A DNA stretch of 64,000 bases from an uncultured Candidatus Saccharibacteria bacterium (GCA_937892705.1 CALBGR010000009.1:7428-71427), one strand, 5' to 3'; counted from the stretch's first letter, positions 24,413 to 34,463 are shown. Notes: generated by a model from the sequence alone, not told the origin. Translations and numbers: made by a program.

Positions 24413-27076
24413 ATGGCAGAGGCGGCGCAAACCCAGACTGATCGCAAGAAGTTGGTAGTGATTGACGGCAAGTCGGTGTTTTATCGTGGATATTATGCGA
24501 TGCCGAATTTGGCGACTAAAGATGGCACGCCAACTGGCGGTGTGTTTGGATTTGCAACTATGGCCTTGGAAGTGCTGCGCAAGCTCAAGCCAGATTATGT
24601 TGCGGTAGCATGGGATAAGCCTAAAACAAATATTAGAAAGCGTCTCGAACTCTATCCAGCGTATAAGGCAGGGCGGAAGCCGGCTCCGCCGGATTTTTAT
24701 GAGCAAGTGCCAATACTGCATGAGCTGCTGGATGCGTTTGGGTGGCCTTTGTATGAGCTGGACGATTATGAAGCTGACGATATTATGGGTACGCTTGCGG
24801 TTGAGGCAAACAAACAAGGTGTTGATACGCTACTGGTAACGTCTGATCTCGATTTACTGCAAGTAGTAAACGGACATACGAAAGTGTATGCGCTGAAAAA
24901 GGGCTTGAGTAATATCGAGCTGTATTCGCCAGATAGTTTCAAGGTAAAGTACGGTATAGACGTGCACCAGTTTTTAGATCTTAAAGCGCTAAAAGGCGAC
25001 TCATCGGATAATATCCCAGGTGTGCCGGGTATTGGCGAAAAAACAGCGATTCAGCTTTTGCAGCAGTATAAAACACTCGACGGTATATATGACAATTTGG
25101 TGCTAATAAAAGACAGTGTGCGCAAAAAACTCGAGGCGGGCAAAGAGTCGGCATATTTGAGTAAAAAATTGGCAGCAATCTGGACTGACGCGCCGCTTAA
25201 GCTTGATTTGAAAGAGGTTGACGGCAGCAAGGTAAATCCGGAAAAAATTCGCGAAATTTTGCAACGATTGGAATTTAAGAGTTTGGTGCGCCAACTGCCT
25301 GAAGTTATGAAAATTACTGATGAACACGATGTGTTTGAGCAGGGGGCCGGCAATTTACGAGTAGGTAAAAACACCATTATTGATAATGATGCGGCACTCC
25401 AAAAGTTGAAACTGCCAAGTAAAAAAGTAATTATCCATTCGCGCTGCGCAGGTAAGCATGGTCGACGGCCGTTATATTTTGTGCTCAGTAGTGAGCCAAA
25501 ACAACTCTATACGCTAACGGTGCAGAAATTGAATAAAAAATTAATCATTGAGCTTTTGAAAGACAAGCAATTGATTGGTTATGACGTTAAGGCAACACAC
25601 CAGGCATTGTTGGATTTGGGTATGGATGAGCTGCCGCCGGTGGCTTTTGATGTGCTGGTGGGATCGTTTGTTATCAATCCGCTCAAGCGAGAGCAAACAC
25701 TTACAGAGCTGGCGCAAGCTGATTTGAACTATGATGGTTCACCGTTTGAGGATATTAGCAACGATGAATATGTGCAGCGAGCTCCGGAGACCGTGGCGGT
25801 ACTGCATGGATTGTATACAAAGCAAGTCAAAGCCATAAAGGCGATACCAAAACTGCCTGATTTGGTAAAAAATATCGAATGGCCGGTGATTCCAGTGTTG
25901 GCTCGTATGGAATATGAGGGTATCCAGTTGGATACCGCATATTTGAAAAAGTTTTCGGTTGAAATTGAGGATGTGATTTCTGATCTGGAGCAGCAGATTT
26001 ATGGGTATGCGGATCAGGAGTTTAATATCGGCAGTCCAAGTCAGCTCGCAGACATTTTATTTAATAAACTGAATTTACCAAAACAGGGTATAAAAAAAGG
26101 TAAAACTGGCTATTCTACAGCAGCAAGCGAGCTGGATAAACTACGTGGTTTGCACCCAATCATTGATTTGATTAGTCAGTATCGTGAAGTCGCAAAGTTG
26201 AAAAACACATATATTGATACGTTGCCTGAACAAGTTGATGAGAATTCACGGCTGCATACGACATTTCGGCTTACAATTGCGCAAACAGGACGTCTTAGCT
26301 CAAATGATCCAAATTTGCAGAATATTCCTACGCGTACTGAGCTGGGTCGGCGAATTCGCACGGCATTCGTAGCAGGTAAAAATAAAGCATTTGTGAGCGC
26401 GGATTACAGTCAGTTTGAGCTACGTTTGGCTGCGGTAATGGCTGAGGATAAAGAGCTGGTAAAGATGTTTAATGACGGAGTAGATATTCACACACTAACT
26501 GCAGCACAAGTATATGGTCGCAACATAGAGGATGTTACGAAAAATATGCGTCGGGCTGCAAAGGTGATTAACTTCGGTATTTTGTACGGCATGAGTCCGC
26601 ATGGTCTCGCAGTGGCTGCTGGTATGACATATGAACAGGCTATAAACTTCATCGAAAAATATAAGGAGCTACGCAAACCACTGTTTGCATACATGGACCA
26701 TATAAAAGCCTTTGCCCGCAAGGAAGGCTATGTGGAAACGATTTTTGGGCGCCGCCGGCCGATGCCGGATATTCATTCCAGTAATTTTGTAGTGCGCTCT
26801 GCGGCTGAGCGTGCAGCGATTAATATGCCGATTCAGGGTACTGAAGCAGACCTGATGAAACTAGCAATGATACAAATTGATAGAAAACTGCGTGAGGCGT
26901 ATCCTAGCGCTAAGATGCTGCTGCAAATTCATGACTCAATTTTGGTAGAGTGTGATGAAGCGGACGCTCAAGGAGTAGCAAAATTGCTCAAAGAAACTAT
27001 GGAGTCGATTTATCCGGACTTGCCGGTGAAACTTGCTGTAGAAACTTCTATTGGCAAGAATTGGGGCGAGTTATAA
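24413..27076 (+). CDS. polA: DNA polymerase I
   Basis: 887 residues. 5' nuclease domain at 1-300 (VIDGKSVFYRGYY, YEADDIMGTLA, TSDLDLLQVV, GDSSDNIPGVPGIG). The 3'-5' exonuclease domain (about 310-480) keeps its fold but I see no DxE exoI motif, and the exoII and exoIII acids read GYDVKATHQ and RAPETVAV, so proofreading is probably lost. The polymerase domain is intact: motif A SADYSQFELR, motif B RRAAKVINFGILYG, motif C IHDSILVE. Start at ATG 24413 with TATACT six nt upstream. Confidence 0.97.
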   Translation: MAEAAQTQTDRKKLVVIDGKSVFYRGYYAMPNLATKDGTPTGGVFGFATMALEVLRKLKPDYVAVAWDKPKTNIRKRLELYPAYKAGRKPAPPDFYEQVPILHELLDAFGWPLYELDDYEADDIMGTLAVEANKQGVDTLLVTSDLDLLQVVNGHTKVYALKKGLSNIELYSPDSFKVKYGIDVHQFLDLKALKGDSSDNIPGVPGIGEKTAIQLLQQYKTLDGIYDNLVLIKDSVRKKLEAGKESAYLSKKLAAIWTDAPLKLDLKEVDGSKVNPEKIREILQRLEFKSLVRQLPEVMKITDEHDVFEQGAGNLRVGKNTIIDNDAALQKLKLPSKKVIIHSRCAGKHGRRPLYFVLSSEPKQLYTLTVQKLNKKLIIELLKDKQLIGYDVKATHQALLDLGMDELPPVAFDVLVGSFVINPLKREQTLTELAQADLNYDGSPFEDISNDEYVQRAPETVAVLHGLYTKQVKAIKAIPKLPDLVKNIEWPVIPVLARMEYEGIQLDTAYLKKFSVEIEDVISDLEQQIYGYADQEFNIGSPSQLADILFNKLNLPKQGIKKGKTGYSTAASELDKLRGLHPIIDLISQYREVAKLKNTYIDTLPEQVDENSRLHTTFRLTIAQTGRLSSNDPNLQNIPTRTELGRRIRTAFVAGKNKAFVSADYSQFELRLAAVMAEDKELVKMFNDGVDIHTLTAAQVYGRNIEDVTKNMRRAAKVINFGILYGMSPHGLAVAAGMTYEQAINFIEKYKELRKPLFAYMDHIKAFARKEGYVETIFGRRRPMPDIHSSNFVVRSAAERAAINMPIQGTEADLMKLAMIQIDRKLREAYPSAKMLLQIHDSILVECDEADAQGVAKLLKETMESIYPDLPVKLAVETSIGKNWGEL

Positions 27077-27190
27077 ATGGAGAAGCGTTGGAGAATTGCG
27101 GATTGGGAGGTTCGTTTGAAGAAATTAAGTATTATGCTTCAGATTCAAAGAAGTTTCCAGAAGTCACTACCGAACCAAATCAGCGATTAG
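27077..27190 (+). other. Gap after polA with a doubtful 37-codon frame
   Basis: An ATG directly follows the polA stop and stays open for 37 codons (MEKRWRIADWEVR...). There is no Shine-Dalgarno, no homology and no second indication, so I do not call it a gene. No terminator hairpin is evident. Confidence 0.2.
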
Positions 27191-27634
27191 CTATTGATTC
27201 AGTCGGCGGCGAGGGCGATAGTTGCCGCTTCGGGTGGTGGTAATGCGCCTACCGCGAGCTTTGTAGATGCGATACGCAAGGATAGTGACCCATGCAGCAA
27301 AAAACAGTGCGATTAATGAGCCAATGCGGCTGTATGTACTTGATGGATTGCGTGCGAGCATGAATGCGACAAAAGCGGTAAACAATTCACCGAGAATGAG
27401 TAAACGGGCGAGTTTGTAGCTGCGTTTTTCCTGGGTGAAATAGCCAATCGCAAACAGTGCGGAGTACCAGCCGGCCAACATGAATACAATAATAATCCAA
27501 AGGAACGAGTTGGTAACGCACTCGCTGCTGTTTTCGCAGTTTTTTGCTACGTCCAGCACGCCACCAATGGTAGTAATTAGTGTCATTACAGCGAGTTGTA
27601 TAAAGGTCGCGGTGGCGGTATGATAGCGCATCAT
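27191..27634 (-). CDS. Hypothetical four-helix membrane protein
   Basis: 147 residues with four hydrophobic segments (residues about 8-27, 43-63, 76-95, 106-124) and a basic Arg-rich cytosolic tail (RGRRITTTRSGNYRPRRRL). Two cysteines (NCENSSEC) sit in the first exterior loop and could form a disulfide. TATAAT ends nine nt before the ATG at 27634, which decides against the longer reading. Function unknown. Confidence 0.7.
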   Translation of the reverse strand: MMRYHTATATFIQLAVMTLITTIGGVLDVAKNCENSSECVTNSFLWIIIVFMLAGWYSALFAIGYFTQEKRSYKLARLLILGELFTAFVAFMLARNPSSTYSRIGSLIALFFAAWVTILAYRIYKARGRRITTTRSGNYRPRRRLNQ

Positions 27635-27709
27635 GATACTTGTATTATACCGATTCTCGGGCAAAAATAAGCAGTTTTATATGTGCGGGAAGTTGTTACA
27701 ATGAAGTCG

Positions 27710-28282
27710 ATGATCAAGGCGATAATTTTTGACTGTTTTGGAGTGCTTGCAGAAGACGGCTGGACACCGTTTAAGCGCAAATATATTGAAGGAAATGCTG
27801 AGATAGCTATGGCAGTACAGCTGCTTGGCAGAGAAGTGGATAGTGGCCGGCGCAGTGTTGAGGATATGATTCGAGAGACTGCAAAACTTGTAGGTGTTGA
27901 TGAGTCGAAAGTACGCGCTGCAGTCGGGCGACAGGTGCCCAATGAGCAATTATTTGCTTATATAGCCAACGAACTAAAACCTAAGTACAAGATTGGTATG
28001 CTTAGTAATGCGGGCTACGATGTAGTAACGTCATTATTTCATAAATCACAGATGCAATTGTTTGACGTTTGTATATTGTCGTATGAGGTCGGGCTCGTGA
28101 AACCCGATCCGCGCATGTATAAGTTGGTTGCAGAGCGACTGGGTGTAATAGTGAACGAGTGTGTGATGATTGATGATCAACAGCGCCACTGTGCGGGAGC
28201 AGTCAGTGTTGGTATGCAGGCGGTGTATTACCAAGATTTTGAGCAGATGAAGCGCGATCTCTCAAAGCTTTTAGAAGCGTAA
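27710..28282 (+). CDS. HAD-like hydrolase
   Basis: 190 residues, subfamily IA shape. Motif I reads IIFDCFGVL, so the nucleophile Asp is present while the second Asp is Phe-Gly, as in some dehalogenase/epoxide-hydrolase-like members. Motif II MLSNAGY, motif III Lys in VKPDPRMY, motif IV MIDDQQRH. Substrate unknown. The ATG at 27710 has TACAAT seven nt upstream; an earlier ATG overlaps that box. Confidence 0.88.
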   Translation: MIKAIIFDCFGVLAEDGWTPFKRKYIEGNAEIAMAVQLLGREVDSGRRSVEDMIRETAKLVGVDESKVRAAVGRQVPNEQLFAYIANELKPKYKIGMLSNAGYDVVTSLFHKSQMQLFDVCILSYEVGLVKPDPRMYKLVAERLGVIVNECVMIDDQQRHCAGAVSVGMQAVYYQDFEQMKRDLSKLLEA

Positions 28283-28364
28283 AGCCGTGCAATAATATTG
28301 GCCATGCGTAAACTTTGCAATTTTTTGTAACATATGGTATTCTATGGTTGTAAATTGAGAACTT

Positions 28365-28934
28365 ATGCGATACGTTGTAGCCTTTTTAATTGCTATCGGT
28401 CTGATCGTGCTGTTTGTTATCCTGCTTCTTCGGGCTATTTTTAGCGGTGGAGGCGGTGATGAAACTCCTAGACAGCGCATTAATCTTACTGATTACGAAA
28501 ATACAGGTGTAGTCATGCGCATGATTACTGATGGGCCGGTGAATGCGAATGAGCTGCATCGTCAGATCCGTATTGAAGTAGGGCGTGATGCCAATGTAGT
28601 GCAGATTATTCATGGGTATCAGGGCGAGATAGTGCGTCAGGAGCGTGTTGCGAATAATGTGCAGGCTTATGGTAATTTTTTGCGCGCAATTGATCTGTTG
28701 GGCTACACAAATGGTAATGAAAGCAAGCAACTTGAGGATTATCGCGGGTACTGTCCTACCGGCAACCGCTATATTTTTCAAATAGTTGAAGGTAGTACTA
28801 TACGTCAACAATTTTGGTCTACGTCTTGCGGTGACAGCGGTAGTTTTCACGGCCAGACTGATCGGATTTTAGAACTGTTTCGGGCGCAAATTCCTGGTTA
28901 TCAGAATATTGTGCAGGGCGTTGGTTTAAATTAA
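28365..28934 (+). CDS. Hypothetical protein with N-terminal membrane anchor
   Basis: 189 residues. One membrane segment (residues 4-25), Gly linker, and an exterior alpha/beta domain with two cysteines (YRGYCPTGN; STSCGDSG) that could pair. The phrases VMRMITDGPVNANELHRQI and RYIFQIVEG suggest a conserved family, but I do not recognise it. The stop overlaps the convergent DciA-like gene by 4 nt. Confidence 0.7.
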   Translation: MRYVVAFLIAIGLIVLFVILLLRAIFSGGGGDETPRQRINLTDYENTGVVMRMITDGPVNANELHRQIRIEVGRDANVVQIIHGYQGEIVRQERVANNVQAYGNFLRAIDLLGYTNGNESKQLEDYRGYCPTGNRYIFQIVEGSTIRQQFWSTSCGDSGSFHGQTDRILELFRAQIPGYQNIVQGVGLN

Positions 28935-29176
28935 GAGGTGTTTCCGATACGGAACACAAGGCGCTTGTTGGTTTGGCACGCGCGTTGTATAGCGGCAGTA
29001 TGCATGCGTAGCCGACTTACAAGCGGTGCGCTGCGGGCAGTAATGACGATTACTTTTTCTTGGACTTTTACACCTACGGTGACGTCAAAATGTTCTTTTA
29101 CGTAGCGCTTAATAATCCCGATTTCTCCGGGCTCATCAAAATCTTTGCGCGCCAAAATATCTGCTAGCTTATCCAT
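28931..29176 (-). CDS. DciA-like protein (DUF721)
   Basis: 81 residues. The pattern VKVQEKVIVITARSAPLVSRL, MHTAAIQRAC and final RLVFRIG matches the DUF721 core of DciA, the ancestral loader of the DnaB helicase in bacteria that lack DnaC/DnaI. The protein is shorter than usual and lacks the flanking extensions. TATAAT lies seven nt before ATG 29176, so the in-frame ATG at 29185, which is next to that box, is rejected. Divergent from mutM over only 29 nt. dnaG and polA are close by. Confidence 0.65.
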   Translation of the reverse strand: MDKLADILARKDFDEPGEIGIIKRYVKEHFDVTVGVKVQEKVIVITARSAPLVSRLRMHTAAIQRACQTNKRLVFRIGNTS

Positions 29177-29205
29177 TGGTTTCATTATAGCTTACAATAA
29201 GGTGT
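29177..29205. promoter_or_regulatory. Back-to-back leaderless promoters (DciA-like / mutM)
   Basis: The 29-nt gap holds minus-strand TATAAT and plus-strand TACAAT almost touching, each seven nt from its own start codon. -35 elements, if any, must lie inside the opposite gene. Confidence 0.65.
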
Positions 29206-30075
29206 ATGCCGGAGTTGCCAGAAGTAGAAACGGTACGTATTGGGCTTGCGAAGTTGTTGCCTGGGCGGGTGATCCAGGAAGTGGTGTTTGATACGCCAAA
29301 AAGCTTTCCAAATGCACCTAATGATGTGGCGAACTTTGTAGTGGGAGCGAAAGTGGTGCTGGTAGCGCGCCGAGCCAAGGTACTATTGATTGAACTTTCA
29401 AGTAAATATTCATTAGTTATTCATTTGAAAATGACCGGCCAGTTGGTGTTTCGCGGTGAACAAACTTTTGGGGCGGGACATCCAAATGATTCGCTCGTAG
29501 GCAAGTTGCCGGACAGAACAACGCGGGTAACGATTACCTTTAAGGACGGCTCAAAATTATTTTTTAATGATCAGCGAAAGTTCGGTTGGATACGCCTGTT
29601 TCCAACCGCTGAAGTACCGAACATTGATTTTTTCAAAAAAGTGGGGCCAGAGCCGCTTGAAGCGTCGTTTACGCCGGAAGTTTTTTATGAGCGTCTGCAG
29701 CGGCGTAAAAACAGCAATATAAAGGCGGTGTTATTGGATCAGACAGTGCTTGCAGGTATCGGCAATATTTATGCTGATGAAGGTTTGTGGGGTGCGAAAA
29801 TACACCCCAAAACACTGGTAAAAAATATTTCTCAAACGCAGTCAGACGCTTTATATAAAGCGCTTATTGACGTGTTAAAACTTTCAATTAAAACGGGTGG
29901 TGCAACTGATCGAAATTACGTTAATGCGGAGGGTAAAAAGGGTAGCTACATCAGTTTTGCAAAAGTATTTCGGCGTGAAGGCAAGCCGTGTCCGCGCTGT
30001 GGCACAATCATTGAAAAGATTCGTGTTGCTGGCCGCGGTACGCATATTTGTCCGCAGTGCCAACAGATTACATAA
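29206..30075 (+). CDS. mutM: Formamidopyrimidine-DNA glycosylase
   Basis: 289 residues. Removes 8-oxoguanine and FaPy lesions. Begins with the catalytic PELPEVETVR (Pro2 and Glu3 after Met removal), has the central Lys/Met-rich SRRAKxLLIEL and HLKMTGQL, LDQTVLAGIGNIYADE, and ends in a complete zinc finger (CPRCG, CPQCQQ). Also found: the NYVNAEGKKGSYISF block. TACAAT seven nt before ATG. This gene keeps its metal ligands, in contrast to DnaG and the UDG of this window. Confidence 0.98.
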   Translation: MPELPEVETVRIGLAKLLPGRVIQEVVFDTPKSFPNAPNDVANFVVGAKVVLVARRAKVLLIELSSKYSLVIHLKMTGQLVFRGEQTFGAGHPNDSLVGKLPDRTTRVTITFKDGSKLFFNDQRKFGWIRLFPTAEVPNIDFFKKVGPEPLEASFTPEVFYERLQRRKNSNIKAVLLDQTVLAGIGNIYADEGLWGAKIHPKTLVKNISQTQSDALYKALIDVLKLSIKTGGATDRNYVNAEGKKGSYISFAKVFRREGKPCPRCGTIIEKIRVAGRGTHICPQCQQIT

Positions 30076-30125
30076 TGCTTTATGGAAAGTGTTATAATTC
30101 TTCGCAGAACCGTAAGCGGGACAGT

Positions 30126-33100
30126 ATGAATAAAATAAAGAGAGTTTTACGCAGAGGGTTGCGGTTACCGGTGAAGCTTTTTCGGGGGCTTGACCGCAGT
30201 ATTCAGCGTGGTTTTACAAAATTTTTCCGCAGACTATACAAAATAAAGGCGCTGCGGCCGCTTACGAAAAAGATCTACCCGTTTTTCTATTACCACCATC
30301 GTATTGCTGCGGCTGGTCTCTGTGCATTGTTCGTGCTGGGTATAGTAACTCCAGCGTTGCAGCCGTATTTGCGTAGTCATCGCTATCGATTGAATGATGA
30401 GACGAAGACGCTGCTTGGGGAAGCGGATGAAGATCTTACGAAAAAATTAACATTTGATAGTCAGGCGCAACTGTTCCAATTTAATAAAGATGCTAAAAAA
30501 GAACCGGTAACTGACAGTAATCCAGTTGAAAGTCTGAAGTCTCAAGTAGGTGGAGCGAGTGAAGAGGATGAGCAGCTGTACAGCGTGGATGTGCCAAAAG
30601 ATTTGTCGCGTGGGGTTACTTACTACGACAATCAGATGCAGTTGAGTTTTAAAATCGTACCACAATTTAGCACTATGCCAGGCGAGCAGCAGGAAGGACA
30701 TTTAATTTATCCGCTGCGTGGTATTAATGGAAAACTGGCGTACACCGTAGGTGCAGGTGGTATGAAAGAGAACGTGGTGTTGTATGAAAGCCCGGGTAAC
30801 GAATTTCATATGGAATATAAGCTTGAGCTGCCAAAGAGTCTCGAAGCTCGGCTGATTCCTGAAACTGGTGAGGTGGGTATATATGCCGCTGATCCAGTAT
30901 TTTTTGGCAATATTAGCTATGGCAGTAGCGACGACGTGCAGAAAATACAGCTAGTACGTGAGAAATCTGAAAAAACGTATCTGACATTTAAAATACCGGC
31001 TCCGGTAGTGTTAGGGCTTGGTAAAATTGACCAGCGTTCAGTCGCTTCGGTAGAAAGTTACTTCGAGTTAAGCGGTGATACGCTTCGAGTAGTTGCCAAA
31101 GGGCTCGATAAAGCTGAATATCCGCTTAGTATAGACCCAAGTGTAACGGTTGATAGTAATAGTGATTTCCAAACCGGAAACATCGAAGATAATAACTTGT
31201 CAATAAGCAGCGGAGAACTTCATAGAGGACAACTGACTGGTGGAAGTCTTGGCGCATTCAACAGCGGCACAAACCTTCCGGCAACAGTCGGATATCATGA
31301 TGCGATAGCGTATAACGGATATTTATATGTGCTCGGCGGGTGGGATAATGAGTGGCCTACTGATTTTATGGATACCGTAAGGTATGCGGCCATTAATAGC
31401 AATGGCAGTATTGGTGCTTGGAACACGACAACCCCTCTACCGTACCCAAACGCAGACCTAAAGGCTCTTGTGTACAACGGATATATGTATATAACTGGCG
31501 GCGGAAATAATGATGCCATGGCAGTGGATGATGTTTTCTATGCGCCGATAAACACTGACGGCACACTCGGTGCCTGGAAAGAAACTACTAGTTTTACGAC
31601 CGCACGATACGATCACGCTGCAGCGGTCTATAACGGATATATGTATATAGCTGGCGGTGATGCGGGTAATGGGTTTCTGGATGACGTCCAATATGCTCCC
31701 ATAAACGCTGACGGCAGTTTAGGTACGTGGCAATATACTACAGCGCTTGAGGGAGAGCTTGCTGGTCATAGCTTTAATGCATACAACGGGTATATGTACA
31801 GAGTCGGTGGGGACTGGACAAGTACCACCAGCTATGCCCCCATAAACGCTGACGGTACATTAGGTGTCTGGGTTTATACTTCTAGTCTGCCAAGCGTTCG
31901 GTATAGTCATGCTGCAGCGGTTTACAATGGCTACATATACATAACTGGGGGTAGTAGTGCAGGGTATTTCAATACCACATTTTATGCCCAAATTAACGCC
32001 AATGGCACTCTCGGCGCGTGGGAGTCTACTACCAACTTGTCGACCAATCGTAGTCACTTATCAGCGGTTGCCTACAATGGGTATTTTTATGTTATTGGCG
32101 GTGAATCTGGTAGCGGTGGACTTAATCAAGTAGTGTATGCAGCAATGAATCCACCAGGAGTGGTTGGAAACTTTAATACAACGAGTTCTTTTTCTACCGG
32201 AAGACGGGATTTTGCATTGGTTGCTTACAACGGGTACTTATACATATTAGGAGGAGCCAAGGCAACAACAAGTACTGCTTGTAGCGGCTCTTCAAGTTCA
32301 TATTGTAACGACGTCCAATATGCCCCGATCAACGCCAATGGCACTCTCGGCGCGTGGAGTACTACAAGTAGCTTTTTTATGCCCCGCGCTTGGTTGGCGG
32401 CAGTTGCCTACAATGGGTATATGTACATAAGCGGTGGCGAAAGACCATATGTGAATGACGTCCAATATGCCCCCATCAACGCCAATGGTACCTTAGGCAG
32501 CTGGAGCTATACCACGTCGTTGCCAGCTAATAATTCAGGTCATGCTATGGTTGCTTACAATGGCTATATGTATACAACAGGTGGTTATACTAACGGTAGT
32601 ATTAATACCGTAGCTTACGCCCCCATCAACGCCAATGGTACCTTAGGCAGCTGGAATTATACAACGAGTTTTACAACTGCGCGATATGATCATACTTCTG
32701 TTGCTTACAACGGATACATGTATGTAATTGGTGGTACGAGCGATAGTGCGGGTGTCCAATATGCCCCCATCAACGCCAATGGTACCTTAGGCAGCTGGAG
32801 CTATACCACGTCGTTGCCAGCGGGACGCAGTAATCATTCGACAGTTGTTTACAACGGTTATATATATGTTTTAGGTGGTAGCTCGTCAAATACTGTTTAC
32901 TACGCCCCCATCAACGCCAACGGTACAATTGGTACGTGGCAAACTACTACCACTTTTACAACTGCGCGGTATGGTCACGCCTCGGTAGTGTATAACGGCT
33001 ATGTGTATGTTGTTGGTGGCCAGAGCGTCTCTTCGTACCTTAATGATGTACAGTATGCTCGAATAAACAATGGTGGGTCAGGGGTTGTTGGAGCTTGGAG

Positions 33101-34439
33101 TACGACGAGCAATTTTACGACCGCTAGATTAGGTCACGCCTCGGTAGTGTATAACGGCTATATTTACATTTTAGGAGGAGAAAAATCTTCTGTAAGTACT
33201 GCGTGTCGTAATAGTGGCTCTGACTATTTATGTAACGATGTGCAATACGCTCCCATCAACGCCAACGGTACAATTGGTACGTGGCAAACTACTTCGTATT
33301 TCTCAATACCGCGGACTGGATCTACAGCAGTTGCCTATAACGGGTATATGTATATAATTGGTGGGTTTATTAATTACGATACATATGCTCGAACCAACAA
33401 TGTCCAATATGCGCCTATCAATGCTGACGGCAGTTTAGGTGCATGGCAAAACACTTCTTTGCTGCCTGATACAATCTTTGCGCATGCTTCGGCAATCTAT
33501 AATGGCTATGTTTATGTGATGGGAGGAAATTGGCAGCTTAATACTGTGTATTACGCTCAGTTCAACTCGAACGGTACACTTGGTACGTGGCAATCTACTA
33601 CATCCTTCAATATTGCAAGGAATGGATTGAAAGCAGTCGCTTACAATGGCTATATGTATCTCGCCGGTGGCTATAGTCAGTCGCCAGGCGATACCTATCA
33701 TGCTCAAGTTGAATACGCGCCAATAAATTCCAATGGCACACTTGGTACATGGAAATATACAACTAATTTGCCAGTAACACTTACTGACGCTGCATTAGTT
33801 GCGCATAATGGCTATCTATACATTTCGGGGGGGTATATGGGGTTAGGAAATCCTTCCACCCGAGTATATTTTGCTCATATTAATGCGAGTGGTGCTATTG
33901 GTGATTGGCAACTATCTACAAATTTGACTGTAGGTCGTCAGGGTCATACAGCAATTGCGCATAATGGTTATATGTATGTTCTGGGTGGCTATGGAAATAG
34001 TGGTGATTTGAATACGGTTCATTATGCACCGTTGCAGGCTATACCGAGGAAGGCGCTGTATTCAAAGGTTATAGATTTAGGTGTAAATAGCAGGGTAACG
34101 AATATTAGTTATACTGGTACATTACCTGGCGGAGCACGTAATATACGCTACCGTATGGCTGGTATTGATAAAACTTTTGGGGCTACACATAGTGCTGCAG
34201 GGCCGTTGGCATGCGAGGATTCTATAGGGCAATATATTCAGCTGTTTGTCACTCTCGATGACTCAGGAATGGGTGTATTTCCAGATAATGCAAGCAGTAA
34301 CAATGCAAAAGTCGGCAGTATCACAGTTGATAGCTCGCCTGTAAGTGTACCGCCGGAAAAACGCTTGCGACATGGTGCATGGTTTAACAATGGGCAATTG
34401 CAACCGTTTGATACAGGTGGTGGCGCGTTGTGTAGTTAG
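30126..34439 (+). CDS. Giant kelch-like repeat surface protein
   Basis: 1437 residues. Very basic cytosolic N-terminus (about 55 residues), one membrane segment (HRIAAAGLCALFVLGIVTPAL), a beta-rich domain to residue 360, then 18 units of about 50 residues each carrying YNGYxYxxGG and PINANGTLGxW, a kelch/beta-propeller type module likely forming two or three propellers. The C-terminal 120 residues form a separate beta domain (GGARNIRYRM; YIQLFVTLDD). No C-terminal anchor. ATG 30126 follows a TATAAT at 30090-30095 region by about 30 nt. Likely displayed outside; ligand unknown. Some repeats are almost identical in DNA. Confidence 0.85.
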   Translation: MNKIKRVLRRGLRLPVKLFRGLDRSIQRGFTKFFRRLYKIKALRPLTKKIYPFFYYHHRIAAAGLCALFVLGIVTPALQPYLRSHRYRLNDETKTLLGEADEDLTKKLTFDSQAQLFQFNKDAKKEPVTDSNPVESLKSQVGGASEEDEQLYSVDVPKDLSRGVTYYDNQMQLSFKIVPQFSTMPGEQQEGHLIYPLRGINGKLAYTVGAGGMKENVVLYESPGNEFHMEYKLELPKSLEARLIPETGEVGIYAADPVFFGNISYGSSDDVQKIQLVREKSEKTYLTFKIPAPVVLGLGKIDQRSVASVESYFELSGDTLRVVAKGLDKAEYPLSIDPSVTVDSNSDFQTGNIEDNNLSISSGELHRGQLTGGSLGAFNSGTNLPATVGYHDAIAYNGYLYVLGGWDNEWPTDFMDTVRYAAINSNGSIGAWNTTTPLPYPNADLKALVYNGYMYITGGGNNDAMAVDDVFYAPINTDGTLGAWKETTSFTTARYDHAAAVYNGYMYIAGGDAGNGFLDDVQYAPINADGSLGTWQYTTALEGELAGHSFNAYNGYMYRVGGDWTSTTSYAPINADGTLGVWVYTSSLPSVRYSHAAAVYNGYIYITGGSSAGYFNTTFYAQINANGTLGAWESTTNLSTNRSHLSAVAYNGYFYVIGGESGSGGLNQVVYAAMNPPGVVGNFNTTSSFSTGRRDFALVAYNGYLYILGGAKATTSTACSGSSSSYCNDVQYAPINANGTLGAWSTTSSFFMPRAWLAAVAYNGYMYISGGERPYVNDVQYAPINANGTLGSWSYTTSLPANNSGHAMVAYNGYMYTTGGYTNGSINTVAYAPINANGTLGSWNYTTSFTTARYDHTSVAYNGYMYVIGGTSDSAGVQYAPINANGTLGSWSYTTSLPAGRSNHSTVVYNGYIYVLGGSSSNTVYYAPINANGTIGTWQTTTTFTTARYGHASVVYNGYVYVVGGQSVSSYLNDVQYARINNGGSGVVGAWSTTSNFTTARLGHASVVYNGYIYILGGEKSSVSTACRNSGSDYLCNDVQYAPINANGTIGTWQTTSYFSIPRTGSTAVAYNGYMYIIGGFINYDTYARTNNVQYAPINADGSLGAWQNTSLLPDTIFAHASAIYNGYVYVMGGNWQLNTVYYAQFNSNGTLGTWQSTTSFNIARNGLKAVAYNGYMYLAGGYSQSPGDTYHAQVEYAPINSNGTLGTWKYTTNLPVTLTDAALVAHNGYLYISGGYMGLGNPSTRVYFAHINASGAIGDWQLSTNLTVGRQGHTAIAHNGYMYVLGGYGNSGDLNTVHYAPLQAIPRKALYSKVIDLGVNSRVTNISYTGTLPGGARNIRYRMAGIDKTFGATHSAAGPLACEDSIGQYIQLFVTLDDSGMGVFPDNASSNNAKVGSITVDSSPVSVPPEKRLRHGAWFNNGQLQPFDTGGGALCS
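32459..32822 (+). repeat. Near-identical DNA repeats inside the kelch-like gene
   Basis: A stretch of about 65 nt (cccccatcaacgccaatggt then accttaggcagctggagcta and onwards) occurs at 32459-32527 and again at 32754-32822 without visible change, and partly at 32620-32660. Identity at silent positions indicates recent duplication or gene conversion. Confidence 0.85.
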
Positions 34440-34463
34440 TTTATCAGGTATACTTACTTACAT

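Noticed and set aside
27061..27243. 60-codon frame overlapping the end of polA
   Set aside because: Starts inside polA, runs into the convergent gene, no ribosome site or homology.
31240..34050. CRISPR-like direct repeats
   Set aside because: The repeats are in frame, about 150 nt apart, and encode kelch-like modules.
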